This document shows positions 28,679 to 38,957 of a stretch of DNA of 64,000 bases, piece by piece. The translations under genes and the position numbers were made by a program. The stretch lies in contig NZ_CP097205.1 of NCBI RefSeq assembly GCF_024029855.1, positions 398,391 to 462,390 of the forward strand, written 5' to 3'. The DNA comes from Buchnera aphidicola (Sipha maydis) (GTDB taxonomy: Bacteria; Pseudomonadota; Gammaproteobacteria; Enterobacterales; Enterobacteriaceae). Below the pieces are notes generated by a model that saw only the letters and a program-made list of their open reading frames with translations, made no database searches and had not been told where the DNA came from. Within the stretch, counting starts at the first letter, position 1. The number at the start of each line of letters is the position of its first letter.

Positions 28679-29743
28679 ATGATTAATATTAATAAATTTG
28701 TTCGTAAAAATATAAAAAAATTAATTCCTTATCAATCTGCAAGAAGAATTGGAGGAGTAGGAAAAATTTGGTTAAATGCAAATGAATCTCCTTTTCGAAA
28801 TAATAAAAATCTTTTTTGTAAAAATTTGAATAGATATCCTGATCAAGAATATCATATGTTACTAGATAAATATTCTAGATATGCAAACGTATTACCTGAA
28901 AATATTTTAGCAACAAGAGGATCAGACGAAGCGATTGAACTTATTATTAAAGCTTTTTGTAATCCAGGAAAAGATAAAATTATGTTTTTTCCTCCTACTT
29001 ATGATATGTATAAAATTTATGCTGATATATTATGTATAAAAATTTCTACAGTATTGCAATTAAAAAATTTCCAATTAAATATAAATAGCATAAAAAAGAA
29101 GTATTCTTCAGTAAAAATAATTTTTATTTGTAATCCAAATAATCCAACTGGAAATACTATTTTATCTCAAGATATTATAGATATTTTAGAGTTTTTTAAA
29201 AAAAAATGTTTGGTTGTTATTGATGAAGCTTACATAGATTTTTGTTTACAAGAAACTTCTATTATGTTATTAAATCGTTTTTCTAATTTAATAATTTTAC
29301 GTACTTTATCTAAAGCTTTTGGTTTAGCAAGTATTAGATGTGGATTTCTTATCTCTAATGAAAGAATTATTAATATTATTAATAAAATTATTGCACCCTA
29401 TCCTTTAGGTACTCCTATTTTAAATATTGCTTTAGATGCATTAACTAAAAGTAATATCTCTGTTATTAAAAATAATATTTTCAATCTTATAGAGAATAAA
29501 AATTTTTTAATAACAAAATTAAAAAAACATAAATTTATAAAAAAAATTTATCCAAGTAAAACTAATTTTATATTAATTAAATTTTTTTCATCTAAAGATG
29601 TTTTTAATTTATTATCTCAGTTTGGAATTATTACAAGAGATCAAAATTTTAAGATTTTTTTAAAAAATTGTATTCGAATATCTATTGGAACATATGAAGA
29701 ATGTTTAAATTTAGTTAATATTTTAAAAAAAATTGAAAAATAA
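28679..29743 (+). CDS. hisC: Histidinol-phosphate aminotransferase
   Basis: PLP-dependent enzyme that moves an amino group from glutamate to imidazole-acetol phosphate. It is 354 aa (E. coli 356). Visible marks are WLNANESPF, NRYPD, the cofactor loop ATRGSDEAIEL, FICNPNNPTGN, VIDEAYIDF and the PLP lysine in RTLSKAFGLASIRCGF. It follows hisD by 6 bases within the operon. Confidence 0.97.
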   Translation: MININKFVRKNIKKLIPYQSARRIGGVGKIWLNANESPFRNNKNLFCKNLNRYPDQEYHMLLDKYSRYANVLPENILATRGSDEAIELIIKAFCNPGKDKIMFFPPTYDMYKIYADILCIKISTVLQLKNFQLNINSIKKKYSSVKIIFICNPNNPTGNTILSQDIIDILEFFKKKCLVVIDEAYIDFCLQETSIMLLNRFSNLIILRTLSKAFGLASIRCGFLISNERIINIINKIIAPYPLGTPILNIALDALTKSNISVIKNNIFNLIENKNFLITKLKKHKFIKKIYPSKTNFILIKFFSSKDVFNLLSQFGIITRDQNFKIFLKNCIRISIGTYEECLNLVNILKKIEK

Positions 29744-29768
29744 ATTTTATATATTAAAGAGAAATTTT

Positions 29769-30845
29769 ATGTATAAAAAGGTTTTATTTCTTGATCGAGA
29801 TGGTACATTAATTCGTGAACCAAAAGATAATTATCAAATTGATAACATAGAAAAACTGGAATTTGAACCTAACGTTATTGTTATTCTTTCTAAATTACAA
29901 AAAATGAATTATAAATTTGTAATGGTTTCGAATCAAGATGGTTTAGGAAAAAAAAAATTCAATTTACGTGATTTTTATTTATGTCATAATTTAATGCTTT
30001 CAATATTTTTTTCTCAAGGGATTTCTTTTTATGACGTTTTGATTTGCCCACATACTTTAGGCCAAAATTGTGAATGTAGAAAACCAAATATTGGTTTAGT
30101 AAAAAAATTTTTTTTTTCACAAAATAAATTATCCACCAAAAATTGTTTTGTTATTGGAGATAGAAAATCCGATATAGATTTTGCTAAAAATTTAAATATT
30201 CCAGGTATCTTATATTCAAGAAAGAATTGTAATTGGGAAAATATTTATCAAAAACTTAAATATAAGGAAAGATTTTCAGAAATTTTAAGAAAAACTAGTG
30301 AAACAGAAGTTCATGTTAAAATTAGCTTAGATAATTTACAAAAAAATTTCTTTGATACAGGAATATTTTTTTTTAATCATATGTTAGAGCAAATTTCTAT
30401 TCATGCCAATATATCTATTTATATCAAAGTGAAAGGTGATATAGAAATTGATGATCATCATATTATAGAAGATGTAGGAATAGCTTTGGGAGAATGTTTT
30501 TTACGGTGTTTAAAAAATAAAAAAGGGATTTGTAGATATGGTTTTGTCCTTCCTATGGATGAAAGTATTGCATCTTGTATTTTGGATATTTCTAATAGAC
30601 CGTTTATATCTTTTCAAGCGAAATTTCAATATCAAAAAATTGGAGATTTAAGTACAAATATGATTTTTCATTTTTTTTATTCATTAGTTTATGCAATGAA
30701 AATTACTTTACATTTAAAATCTAAAGGGAAAAACGATCATCATTGTGCTGAAAGTTTGTTTAAAGTATTTGGTAAATCTTTAGGGCAAGCAATACTAAGA
30801 AATGGAACATCGTGCGTTCCTAGTTCAAAAGGAACTTTACAATGA
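29769..30845 (+). CDS. hisB: Bifunctional histidinol-phosphatase / imidazoleglycerol-phosphate dehydratase
   Basis: Two steps of histidine synthesis in one protein, as in enterobacteria. I start it at ATG 29769 (MYKKVLFLDRDGTLI), which has a ribosome binding site (AAAGAGA) and gives 358 aa (E. coli 355); an ATG at 29733 would overlap hisC and add 12 unmatched residues. The N-terminal HAD phosphatase shows DRDGTLI and a zinc loop (CPHTLGQNCECRKP). The C-terminal dehydratase shows FFNHMLEQ, DDHHIIEDVGIALGE and KGKNDHHCAESLFK. It overlaps hisH by 4 bases. Confidence 0.97.
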   Translation: MYKKVLFLDRDGTLIREPKDNYQIDNIEKLEFEPNVIVILSKLQKMNYKFVMVSNQDGLGKKKFNLRDFYLCHNLMLSIFFSQGISFYDVLICPHTLGQNCECRKPNIGLVKKFFFSQNKLSTKNCFVIGDRKSDIDFAKNLNIPGILYSRKNCNWENIYQKLKYKERFSEILRKTSETEVHVKISLDNLQKNFFDTGIFFFNHMLEQISIHANISIYIKVKGDIEIDDHHIIEDVGIALGECFLRCLKNKKGICRYGFVLPMDESIASCILDISNRPFISFQAKFQYQKIGDLSTNMIFHFFYSLVYAMKITLHLKSKGKNDHHCAESLFKVFGKSLGQAILRNGTSCVPSSKGTLQ

Positions 30846-31441
30846 ATATTGTAATTGTAAATACTGGTTTTTCGAATTTATCATCTATTTATTGGTCTAT
30901 TAAAAGAATTGGATATGATCCTATTATTAGTTGTGAGAGAAAAATCGTTAAAAAGTCAGATAGATTAATCTTACCTGGTTTAGGAACTCCAGATTTTGTT
31001 ATGAATAGTTTAGAAAAAAATAAATTGGTAAATGTTATTCAAGAGTATAAAAAACCTGTTTTAGGAATTTGTTTGGGAATGCAATTATTTTTTAAATTTA
31101 GTGAAGAAAGTAAAGATATTTCTATGTTAAATATTTTTGGTAGAGATTGTATTTATAAATTACAAACTTGTAATTTAGTTTTACCTCATATGGGATGGAA
31201 TAAGGTTTATTTTCAACAAAAAAATCCTTTATTTAAAAATATTTCCAGCGGAGAATGGTTTTATTTTATCCATAGTTATTTTGCAAAAATTAGCGCAATT
31301 ACGATTTCTAAAACATTTTATGGAAGTTTTTTTAGTTCAGCTGTACAATATAATAATTTTTTTGGAGTGCAATTTCATCCTGAAAAATCAGGATTTTCAG
31401 GAATGCTTTTATTAAAAAATTTTTTAGAGATTAAAATATGA
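30842..31441 (+). CDS. hisH: Imidazole glycerol phosphate synthase, glutamine amidotransferase subunit HisH
   Basis: Releases ammonia from glutamine and passes it to HisF. It is 199 aa (E. coli 196). The catalytic triad is complete: Cys77 in LGICLGMQ, and His179 and Glu181 in VQFHPEKSG. Family blocks LPGLGTPDFVM and PHMGWNKV are present. It overlaps both hisB and hisA by 4 bases, so translation is probably coupled. Confidence 0.96.
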   Translation: MNIVIVNTGFSNLSSIYWSIKRIGYDPIISCERKIVKKSDRLILPGLGTPDFVMNSLEKNKLVNVIQEYKKPVLGICLGMQLFFKFSEESKDISMLNIFGRDCIYKLQTCNLVLPHMGWNKVYFQQKNPLFKNISSGEWFYFIHSYFAKISAITISKTFYGSFFSSAVQYNNFFGVQFHPEKSGFSGMLLLKNFLEIKI

Positions 31442-32178
31442 TGATAATTCCATCTTTAGATTTTAGAAAAGGGAAAATTGTTCGTTTATATAAAGGAAAT
31501 TATTTAGAAAAAACAGATTATCAAGAGAGCTACGCGCATTATATAGAAAATTGTATAAAAAATGATATAAAAATGATGCACATAGTTGATTTAGATGGTG
31601 CAAAAAATCCTAATAAAAAACAATTTTTTTTATTAAAAGATATTTTAAAAGATAAAAGAATGAATTTTCAGGTTGGTGGAGGTGTAAGGAAGGAAAAAGA
31701 TTTAGAAAAATTATTTTCTTTAGGTGCTAAAAGAGTTGTTCTGAGTTCAGTAATTTTTGAAAAAAATATTGATGTTAAAAATTGGATTCAAATATATGGT
31801 AATGATAGCATTGTTTTAGCACTGGATGTTCAAATAAAACGATATTTTAAAGAAGTTGTTGTTTCAGGATGGAGAAATTATACTGGAATTTCTATCGAAG
31901 ATATTATTAATGAATTTTTAGAAAATAATATTAAATACATTTTATGTACTGATATTTCCAAAGATGGTACTTTAACTGGTCCAAATTTATTGTTGTATTC
32001 TGAATTAGTTAAAAAATATCCTTCTATTTCTTTTCAAGCATCAGGGGGTGTTAGTTCGCTACATGATATTTTTAATTTAAAAAAAACAGGTGTGAAAAAT
32101 ATAATTATTGGAAAAGCATTTTTAGAAAAAAAATTTACTTTTTCTGAAGCAATCAATGTTGAAAAAAATATTTTTTAG
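31438..32178 (+). CDS. hisA: HisA, phosphoribosylformimino-AICAR ribotide isomerase
   Basis: A (beta/alpha)8 barrel that opens the ribose ring of ProFAR to PRFAR. It is 246 aa (E. coli 245). Catalytic residues are seen as Asp8 (in IPSLDFRKG) and the Asp of LALDVQ, with phosphate-binding loops VGGGVRKEKDL and ASGGVSSLHDI. It overlaps hisH by 4 bases. An 86-base gap follows before hisF, whereas these genes nearly always overlap in enterobacteria. Confidence 0.96.
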   Translation: MMIIPSLDFRKGKIVRLYKGNYLEKTDYQESYAHYIENCIKNDIKMMHIVDLDGAKNPNKKQFFLLKDILKDKRMNFQVGGGVRKEKDLEKLFSLGAKRVVLSSVIFEKNIDVKNWIQIYGNDSIVLALDVQIKRYFKEVVVSGWRNYTGISIEDIINEFLENNIKYILCTDISKDGTLTGPNLLLYSELVKKYPSISFQASGGVSSLHDIFNLKKTGVKNIIIGKAFLEKKFTFSEAINVEKNIF

Positions 32179-32264
32179 TTTTATTTTAATAAATATATCT
32201 CATGTATTAAGTATTATTAATAATTAATTTTTATATTATATATGTATTTTAAAGGTTTGGTTCA

Positions 32265-33041
32265 ATGTTAGCAAAAAGAATAATTCCATGTTTGGATGTA
32301 AAAAATGGTTTAGTAGTAAAGGGTGTAAAATTCCAGAATCATAGAATTATTGGAAACATTTTATCTTTAGTAAATAAATATATTCAAAATAGCGCTGATG
32401 AATTAGTTTTTTATGATATTTCTGCCTCTATCAAGAATACCATTGTGAGTAAAAAATGGATATCTATGATTTCTGAAATTATTAATATTCCATTCTGCGT
32501 TGCTGGAGGAATAAAAAGTTTTAATGATGCACGAGATATTTTATCTTGTGGAGCAGATAAAATTTCAATTAATTCTTATGCAATTCAGAATCCTATTTTA
32601 GTTAGTTCTATTGCAGAAAAATTTGGAGTTCAGGCTGTTGTTGTTGGCATAGATTCTTATTATCATAAAAAAGAAAAAAAATATTTTGTACATCAATATA
32701 CTGGAGATTCAAAGTTTGAAAAAAAAACAAGTTTAGAAACTATTGAATGGGTTGATAAAATGCAAAATTTAGGTGCAGGAGAAATTGTTTTAAATTCTAT
32801 GAATCAAGACGGTGTAAAAAATGGATATGATATTAAGCAATTAAGGGAAATAAGAAAAATATGTAAAATTCCATTAATTGCTTCTGGAGGTGCTGGAAAT
32901 ATGAATCATTTTTATGATGTTTTTAAATTTTCAGATGTTGATGGCGCTTTGGCAGCATCTGTTTTCCATGATAATATTATTAATATTAAAAAATTAAAAA
33001 ATTTTTTATTAAAAAAAAACATAGAGATTAGAAAATGTTAA
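32265..33041 (+). CDS. hisF: Imidazole glycerol phosphate synthase, cyclase subunit HisF
   Basis: Uses ammonia from HisH to make imidazole glycerol phosphate and AICAR. It is exactly the E. coli length (258 aa). The two catalytic aspartates are Asp11 (IPCLDVKNG) and the one in VVGIDSYY. Also seen are [33 protein letters not shown] and the ASGGAG phosphate loop. A ribosome binding site (AAAGG) lies upstream, fitting independent initiation after the gap behind hisA. It overlaps hisI by 7 bases. Confidence 0.97.
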   Translation: MLAKRIIPCLDVKNGLVVKGVKFQNHRIIGNILSLVNKYIQNSADELVFYDISASIKNTIVSKKWISMISEIINIPFCVAGGIKSFNDARDILSCGADKISINSYAIQNPILVSSIAEKFGVQAVVVGIDSYYHKKEKKYFVHQYTGDSKFEKKTSLETIEWVDKMQNLGAGEIVLNSMNQDGVKNGYDIKQLREIRKICKIPLIASGGAGNMNHFYDVFKFSDVDGALAASVFHDNIINIKKLKNFLLKKNIEIRKC

Positions 33042-33649
33042 CTATTGATCAAATGCTAAATTTAAATTGGAAAAAAGTAAATGGATTAATTCCTGTGATT
33101 GCACAAGATTTTGTTTCTAATGAAATTTTAATGCATGGATATATGAATAAAAAAGCTCTTTTAAAAACATTTAATAGTAAACATTTAACTTTTTTTTCGC
33201 GTACAAAAAATCGTTTATGGACTAAAGGAGAAACATCTAAAAATTATTTAAAAGTTATAGATATTATTGAAGATTGCGATAGAGATTCATTATTAGCTTT
33301 AGTTAAACCTGTTGGTCATACATGTCATTTACAGCGTAAAAGTTGCTTCAATATCGTAAGTACAAATTTTTCTTTTATTTTACAATTAGAAAAAATTTTA
33401 GAAAATAGAAAAAAAAAAATTAATAGTAAATCTTATACATATTCTTTGTACAAAAAAGGAGTAAATAGAATTGCTCAAAAGGTTGGAGAAGAAGCGGTAG
33501 AATTAGTTATTTCTTCAATTTGTAAAAATAAACAAGACATTATTAATGAATCTTCTGATTTATTTTATCATTTATTAGTATTATTACATGATCAAAATTT
33601 AGAATTTTCAGATATTATTTCTGTATTAAAAAAAAGAAATTCTTTATAG
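33035..33649 (+). CDS. hisI: Bifunctional phosphoribosyl-AMP cyclohydrolase / phosphoribosyl-ATP pyrophosphatase
   Basis: Catalyses steps two and three of histidine synthesis. It is 204 aa (E. coli 203). The N-terminal cyclohydrolase shows [27 protein letters not shown], the metal-binding DCDRDS and cysteines in [10 protein letters not shown]. The C-terminal pyrophosphatase shows [18 protein letters not shown] and [14 protein letters not shown]. It is the last his gene, overlapping hisF by 7 bases and lying 71 bases before gnd. Confidence 0.97.
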   Translation: MLTIDQMLNLNWKKVNGLIPVIAQDFVSNEILMHGYMNKKALLKTFNSKHLTFFSRTKNRLWTKGETSKNYLKVIDIIEDCDRDSLLALVKPVGHTCHLQRKSCFNIVSTNFSFILQLEKILENRKKKINSKSYTYSLYKKGVNRIAQKVGEEAVELVISSICKNKQDIINESSDLFYHLLVLLHDQNLEFSDIISVLKKRNSL

Positions 33650-33720
33650 ATTTCTTTTTGAAAAAATATTGTTATAAAACAATTCCAAGATGTAATAATT
33701 TTAAATTAGGAGAAAATATA

Positions 33721-35130
33721 ATGTCTTTAAATCAAATTGGAGTTATTGGCATGGCAGTTATGGGAAAGAATTTGGCTTTAAACATTGAAAGTAAAGGATA
33801 TACGGTATCAATTTTTAATAGATCAGCAGAAAAAACTAAAAATGTTATTGATAATAATAAAAATAAGAATATTTATCCTTTTTTTAAGATTAAAAATTTT
33901 GTTTCATCATTACAAAAACCTCGTATTATTTTGTTAATGATTAAATCTGGGAAAGCAACAGATATTACGATTGATTTGATTTTACCATATTTAGATAAAA
34001 AAGATATCATAATTGACGGAGGTAATAGTTTTTACAAAGATACAATTAAAAGAAATATTTATTTATCAAAGAAAAATATAAATTTTTTAGGTGTAGGAAT
34101 ATCTGGAGGAGAAGAAGGAGCATTAAATGGACCTGCGATTATGCCTGGAGGTAATAAAAAAGCATATTTAAAGTTAGAAAATTTATTTAATAAAATTTCT
34201 GCAAAAACAAAAAATGGTACACCTTGTGTAAATTACATTGGTTCTGATGGTTCAGGACATTATGTGAAGATGGTGCATAATGGTATTGAGTATGGAGATA
34301 TGCAATTAATTTCTGAAGCATATTTTATTTTAAAAAAATCGCTAAATTTAAATAATAAAATTCTCCATAAAATTTTTAAAGAATGGAACAAAGGAGAGTT
34401 AAAAAGTTATTTAATTGAAATTACAAAAAATATTTTTTTAAAAAAAGATAATTCTGGAAAATATATTCTCGATACTATTTTAGATTCTGCAAGTAACAAA
34501 GGTACTGGTAAATGGACGAGTAAAAGTGCTTTAGATTTAAACGAACCTTTATCTTTAATTACTGAATCTGTTTTTTTTAGATATTTATCTTCTTTAAAAT
34601 CTCAAAGAATGAAAGCATCTAAAATTCTTTTTGGTCCGAAAAATAATTTTTCTGTTATGAATAAAAAAAAATTTATTGAGGATGTTAGGCGTTCTTTATA
34701 TTTAGGAAAAATTATTTCATATGCACAAGGTTTTTCTCAATTAAGTAGAGCATCTGATGAATATCAATGGGATTTGAACTATTCTAATATTGCAAAAATT
34801 TTTCGTTCTGGATGTATTATACGAGCAGATTTTTTGAAAGAAGTTATATATGCATATAAAAAAAATAATCAATTGATTAATTTGTTATTGATAGATTATT
34901 TTAAAAATATTGCTAACTCTTATCAACATTCTCTTAGAAATATTGTTTCTTATTCAGTTTTAAATGGAATTCCTATTCCTGCTTTTTCTTCTGCTATTTC
35001 GTATTATGATTCTTATCGTTCCTCTGTACTTCCTGCGAATTTAATACAAGCTCAAAGAGATTATTTTGGAGCTCATACATATTTTCGGGTTGATAAAAGT
35101 GGAATTTTTCATACAAATTGGTTAGAATAA
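33721..35130 (+). CDS. gnd: 6-phosphogluconate dehydrogenase
   Basis: Oxidative pentose phosphate enzyme that makes ribulose-5-phosphate, CO2 and NADPH. I start it at ATG 33721 after AGGAGAAAA, giving 469 aa (E. coli 468); upstream in-frame codons are not conserved. Visible are the NADP-binding [21 protein letters not shown], the signature [19 protein letters not shown], the catalytic region [16 protein letters not shown] and the ending [13 protein letters not shown]. It follows the his operon as in E. coli, and its product pool supports PRPP-requiring histidine synthesis. Confidence 0.97.
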   Translation: MSLNQIGVIGMAVMGKNLALNIESKGYTVSIFNRSAEKTKNVIDNNKNKNIYPFFKIKNFVSSLQKPRIILLMIKSGKATDITIDLILPYLDKKDIIIDGGNSFYKDTIKRNIYLSKKNINFLGVGISGGEEGALNGPAIMPGGNKKAYLKLENLFNKISAKTKNGTPCVNYIGSDGSGHYVKMVHNGIEYGDMQLISEAYFILKKSLNLNNKILHKIFKEWNKGELKSYLIEITKNIFLKKDNSGKYILDTILDSASNKGTGKWTSKSALDLNEPLSLITESVFFRYLSSLKSQRMKASKILFGPKNNFSVMNKKKFIEDVRRSLYLGKIISYAQGFSQLSRASDEYQWDLNYSNIAKIFRSGCIIRADFLKEVIYAYKKNNQLINLLLIDYFKNIANSYQHSLRNIVSYSVLNGIPIPAFSSAISYYDSYRSSVLPANLIQAQRDYFGAHTYFRVDKSGIFHTNWLE

Positions 35131-35228
35131 GTTATTGAAATTTAATTTTTCTAAAAATATTTTTAGGAGATATTTATGTCTATATTATTTTATATTTTTA
35201 GTTAATAAGTTTTATTGTTTTTTATTTC

Positions 35229-35277
35229 AAAACCTTCTTAGAGAAAAATAAAATTATATTCTATCTAAGAAGGTTTT
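35229..35277. terminator. Strong hairpin between convergent gnd and leuA
   Basis: A perfect 14-bp stem (35229-35242 with 35264-35277, AAAACCTTCTTAGA/TCTAAGAAGGTTTT) has a 21-base A+T-rich loop and ends in T's. It lies between the converging gnd and leuA genes and marks the boundary between the his-gnd block and the inserted leu cluster. Confidence 0.75.
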
Positions 35278-35301
35278 TGTAATAGTTTTATTTGAGAAAA
35301 T

Positions 35302-36840
35302 TTATTTATTTTTTTTATATATTTGGTTTAATTTCCAAATATTATTTAATATTTCAATCATAACGTATACGGAAGATTTTAAAAGATTTTTAGATGTATG
35401 TGTTGAGTGGAACTTTTTATTGTTATATTCTGCAATTAAATTAATTTTATTGAAAATTTTTTTTCCTTTTGTGATAGAACTTATTTGAAAATTTTTAATA
35501 AATATGTTAAAACTAGAAATTTTTTTTAACCCTTGATAAATTTTTTTTATTACATCATTTTTTGTTTTAATAAATAATTTTTTAATTTTTTTTCCACATA
35601 TTAAATCTATAAAAATTTTTGTTTTACCATAAAATTTTAAAATAATTTTTAAATTTTTTAAGATAAAATATGGTTTTTTTTCTAAATATTTTTTTTTAAA
35701 AGCTAATTTTTCTAGATCATAATCACAAATTTGACCTTTTTTATCGGCTAGTTTTAAAAAATTTTTATATAATTTTTTTAAATTATAATCTTTTTTTTCT
35801 ATATATCCTATTTCTTTCATTCTCTGTTTGACTGCTGCTCGTCCTGAGCGTGGTGTCAAGTTGAATTGTATTTTTTTTAATCCTATGTCTTTTGGAGACA
35901 TAATTTCGTAATTTTTCCTATTTTTTATAACACCATCTTGATGAATTCCAGAAGAATGAGAAAAAGCATTTTCTCCTATAATTGCTTTATTTATTGGTAT
36001 AGGAATATTACAAATTTCACTAACTATTTTACTAGTATGATAAATTTCTTTATGTTGGATATTTGTAAAAAAATTTAATAATTTTTTTCGTGTTTTAATA
36101 GCCATGATTATTTCTTCTAATGCTGTATTTCCTGCTCTTTCTCCAATTCCAGTAATAGTACCTTCAATTTGTCTTGCTCCAGCTTGGATTGCAGAAATAG
36201 AATTTCCAACCGCCATTCCTAAATCATTATGGCAATGTATGGATATAATTACTTGATCGATGTTTGGAACACGTTTATATAAATTTTCAATTATTTTGCT
36301 AAATTCATTAGGAATTGTATATCCAACTGTATCTGGAATATTTATTGTTTTAACACCATTTTTTATTAAAGATTCTACAATACGACATAAATTATCAATA
36401 GATGTACGTCCTGCATCTTCACAAGAAAATTCTATATCATCTGTATATTTTTGTGCTATTTTAATAGATTTTAATGCCATTTGATGTATTTCTTGAAAAT
36501 TTTTTTTTAGTTTAGATTCTATATGTAATTTAGATGTTCCTAAAAATAAATGAAGACGAAAGTTTTCTAATTGAGACATTGCTTCTGCTGCAATTCTTAT
36601 GTCTTTTTCAAGACATCTTGCTAAACTACATATAGTGCTATTTTTTACATGTTTACAGATTTGTTGCACAGATTTAAAATCTCCAGGTGAAGATATAGGA
36701 AATCCTGCTTCTATAATATCGATATTCATTTTTTCTAAAGCTAAAGCAATTTTCACTTTTTCTTTTATATTTAAGCTTGTTTGTAGAGATTGCTCTCCAT
36801 CGCGTAAAGTCGTATCAAAAATAATAATTTTTTCTTTCAT
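35302..36840 (-). CDS. leuA: 2-isopropylmalate synthase
   Basis: First committed step of leucine synthesis, condensing acetyl-CoA with 2-oxoisovalerate. It is 512 aa (E. coli 523). The catalytic barrel is intact: [39 protein letters not shown], the metal-binding [13 protein letters not shown] and [13 protein letters not shown], then HQDGVIK. The C-terminal regulatory domain is more divergent and Lys-rich, so the strength of leucine feedback cannot be judged. Unusually, it is the last gene of the cluster, 83 bases after leuD, rather than the first. Confidence 0.97.
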   Translation of the reverse strand: MKEKIIIFDTTLRDGEQSLQTSLNIKEKVKIALALEKMNIDIIEAGFPISSPGDFKSVQQICKHVKNSTICSLARCLEKDIRIAAEAMSQLENFRLHLFLGTSKLHIESKLKKNFQEIHQMALKSIKIAQKYTDDIEFSCEDAGRTSIDNLCRIVESLIKNGVKTINIPDTVGYTIPNEFSKIIENLYKRVPNIDQVIISIHCHNDLGMAVGNSISAIQAGARQIEGTITGIGERAGNTALEEIIMAIKTRKKLLNFFTNIQHKEIYHTSKIVSEICNIPIPINKAIIGENAFSHSSGIHQDGVIKNRKNYEIMSPKDIGLKKIQFNLTPRSGRAAVKQRMKEIGYIEKKDYNLKKLYKNFLKLADKKGQICDYDLEKLAFKKKYLEKKPYFILKNLKIILKFYGKTKIFIDLICGKKIKKLFIKTKNDVIKKIYQGLKKISSFNIFIKNFQISSITKGKKIFNKINLIAEYNNKKFHSTHTSKNLLKSSVYVMIEILNNIWKLNQIYKKNK

Positions 36841-36923
36841 TGATTTATCTTATATAAAATATTATTCAAGATGTAATTTTTTAAATTATTTTTATTTAAA
36901 ATTTTTTAAAATATATAAAAATT

Positions 36924-37547
36924 TTAAGAGAATAGTTTTCTATTTTCTAAATATTTTAGTTTATTTTTTTTTTCATAATCTATGATATTTTGAATTTTTT
37001 TTAATGTTAAATCAATTTTATCGAGTCCATTTATTAATTTAAATTTATAAAATTTATCGATTGAAAAGTGGTACTTGATTTTTTCAACATAAATTTTTTC
37101 TTTTAACAGGTTTACAATACATTTTGTTTTCTTATTTTTTTTGATGAATGAAAAAATTTCTTGTATTTGTTTTTTATTTAATTGAATTAATAAAAGATTA
37201 TTATTTACACTATTATTATAAAAAATATCAGCAAATTGAGAAGAAATAATGACTTTGATTCCATAATCTATTAATGCCCATACTGCGTGTTCACGTGATG
37301 AGCCACAGCCAAAATTTTCTCCTGTTATTAATATACTTGTATTTTTATATTTTTTTTTATTTAGAACAAAACTTTTATTTTTTTTTTTGGATTTATTATC
37401 TATATATCTCCAATTGTGAAATAAATGTTTTCCAAATCCAGTTTTTTTTGTACTTTTTAAAAATTGTTTTGGTATAATAATATCTGTATCGATATTTACG
37501 ATATTGATAGGAGCAATTATTCCAGTATGTTTTTGAAATTTTTTCAT
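36924..37547 (-). CDS. leuD: 3-isopropylmalate dehydratase small subunit
   Basis: With LeuC isomerises 2- to 3-isopropylmalate. It is 207 aa (E. coli 201). The family signatures NVDTDIIIPKQFL (here NIDTDIIIPKQFL, near residue 21), FGCGSSREHAVWAL and FADIFYNNSVNN are intact. The ATG directly abuts the leuC stop. The 83-base gap that follows before leuA is where plasmid replication genes would be expected in a circularly permuted pLeu; no such gene is present. Confidence 0.97.
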   Translation of the reverse strand: MKKFQKHTGIIAPINIVNIDTDIIIPKQFLKSTKKTGFGKHLFHNWRYIDNKSKKKNKSFVLNKKKYKNTSILITGENFGCGSSREHAVWALIDYGIKVIISSQFADIFYNNSVNNNLLLIQLNKKQIQEIFSFIKKNKKTKCIVNLLKEKIYVEKIKYHFSIDKFYKFKLINGLDKIDLTLKKIQNIIDYEKKNKLKYLENRKLFS

Positions 37548-38957
37548 TTAATTTTTCTCTTGATATAGTTTTCTAACATCTATAAAGTGTCCAAATATTG
37601 CAGAAGCAGCAGCCATAGATGGACTTACTAAATGCGTTCTTCCACCTCTACCTTGTCGCCCTTCAAAATTTCTATTACTTGTTGATGCACATCTTTCTTT
37701 TTCTTTCAATCTATCTTTATTCATTCCAAGGCACATTGAACAACCAGAAAATCTCCATTCAAATCCTGATTTAATAAATATTTTATTTAATCCTTCTTTT
37801 TCTGCTTGAAGTTTTACTTGATTTGAACCGGGAACAATTATTGCTTGAACATTTTTATTTACTTTTTTCCCTTTAACGATTTTTGCTACATCTCGTAAAT
37901 CTTCAATTCTAGAATTTGTACATGAACCAATAAATACTTTATCAACTTTTGTTTTTTGTAAAGAAGAGTTAGGTAAAATTCCCATATATTTAAAAGAATT
38001 TTTTATAGATTTTTTTATATTTTTTTCTTGAAAATTTTCTATTTTTGGAGTTTTTTCATTAATTGATATGATTTGATCCAGATTTGTTCCCCAAGTTATT
38101 TGTGGAGATATATTAGTAATATCTAAGTTAATAATTTTATCAAAATAAGCATTTTTATCAGATTTAAGTGTTTTCCAATATTTTAAAGATTGAGTCCAAT
38201 TTTTTCCTTTTGGAGAGAATTTTTTGTCTTTCAAGTAATTAAATGTTATTTCATCTGGAGCAATTATTCCAGATTTAGCACCCATTTCTATCGCCATATT
38301 ACATACAGTCATTCTTTGTTCCATACTAAATTTTTTTATTATATTTCCACAAAATTCAATTATATATCCTGTTCCTCCCGAAGAACCTATTTGTCTAATT
38401 ACATATAATATAACGTCTTTAGCAGTTATTCCTGTTTTTAATTTTCCTTGAATTTTCACTTTCATATTTTTAAATTTATTTTGTTGTATTGTTTGTGTGG
38501 CTAAAACATGTTCTACTTCTGATGTACCAATTCCAAAAGATAAAGCTCCAAAAGCTCCGTTTGTTGATGTGTGAGAATCTCCACATACGATTATTGTTCC
38601 AGGTAAAACCATACCTTGTTCTGGAGCAATGACATGCACTATTCCTTGATTTTCATGTAAAATATCATATAATGGTATTTTTTCATTTCTACAATTTTCT
38701 ATCAGTTTTTGCATTTGTATTTTGGCCATTTTCCCGGATGCATTAATATTTTTTTCAGTTGTTGAAACATTATGATCCATAGTTGCAAAAGTTTTATCAG
38801 GTCTTCTTACACGTCTATTTTTCATTTTTAATCCATCAAATGCTTGTGGAGATGTCACTTCATGAATTAAATGAAGATCAACATACAAAATAGAATGTTG
38901 ATCTTTTGTTTGTATTAAATGTGAATCATATATTTTTTGATATAAAGTTTTTTTCAT
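37548..38957 (-). CDS. leuC: 3-isopropylmalate dehydratase large subunit
   Basis: Iron-sulfur subunit of isopropylmalate isomerase. It is 469 aa (E. coli 466). The three [4Fe-4S] cysteines are seen in FIGSCTNSR and [11 protein letters not shown]; other aconitase-family blocks are [43 protein letters not shown] and RNFEGRQG. It overlaps leuB by 4 bases (ATGA) and abuts leuD. Cluster assembly could involve SufA, found elsewhere in the window. Confidence 0.97.
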   Translation of the reverse strand: MKKTLYQKIYDSHLIQTKDQHSILYVDLHLIHEVTSPQAFDGLKMKNRRVRRPDKTFATMDHNVSTTEKNINASGKMAKIQMQKLIENCRNEKIPLYDILHENQGIVHVIAPEQGMVLPGTIIVCGDSHTSTNGAFGALSFGIGTSEVEHVLATQTIQQNKFKNMKVKIQGKLKTGITAKDVILYVIRQIGSSGGTGYIIEFCGNIIKKFSMEQRMTVCNMAIEMGAKSGIIAPDEITFNYLKDKKFSPKGKNWTQSLKYWKTLKSDKNAYFDKIINLDITNISPQITWGTNLDQIISINEKTPKIENFQEKNIKKSIKNSFKYMGILPNSSLQKTKVDKVFIGSCTNSRIEDLRDVAKIVKGKKVNKNVQAIIVPGSNQVKLQAEKEGLNKIFIKSGFEWRFSGCSMCLGMNKDRLKEKERCASTSNRNFEGRQGRGGRTHLVSPSMAAASAIFGHFIDVRKLYQEKN

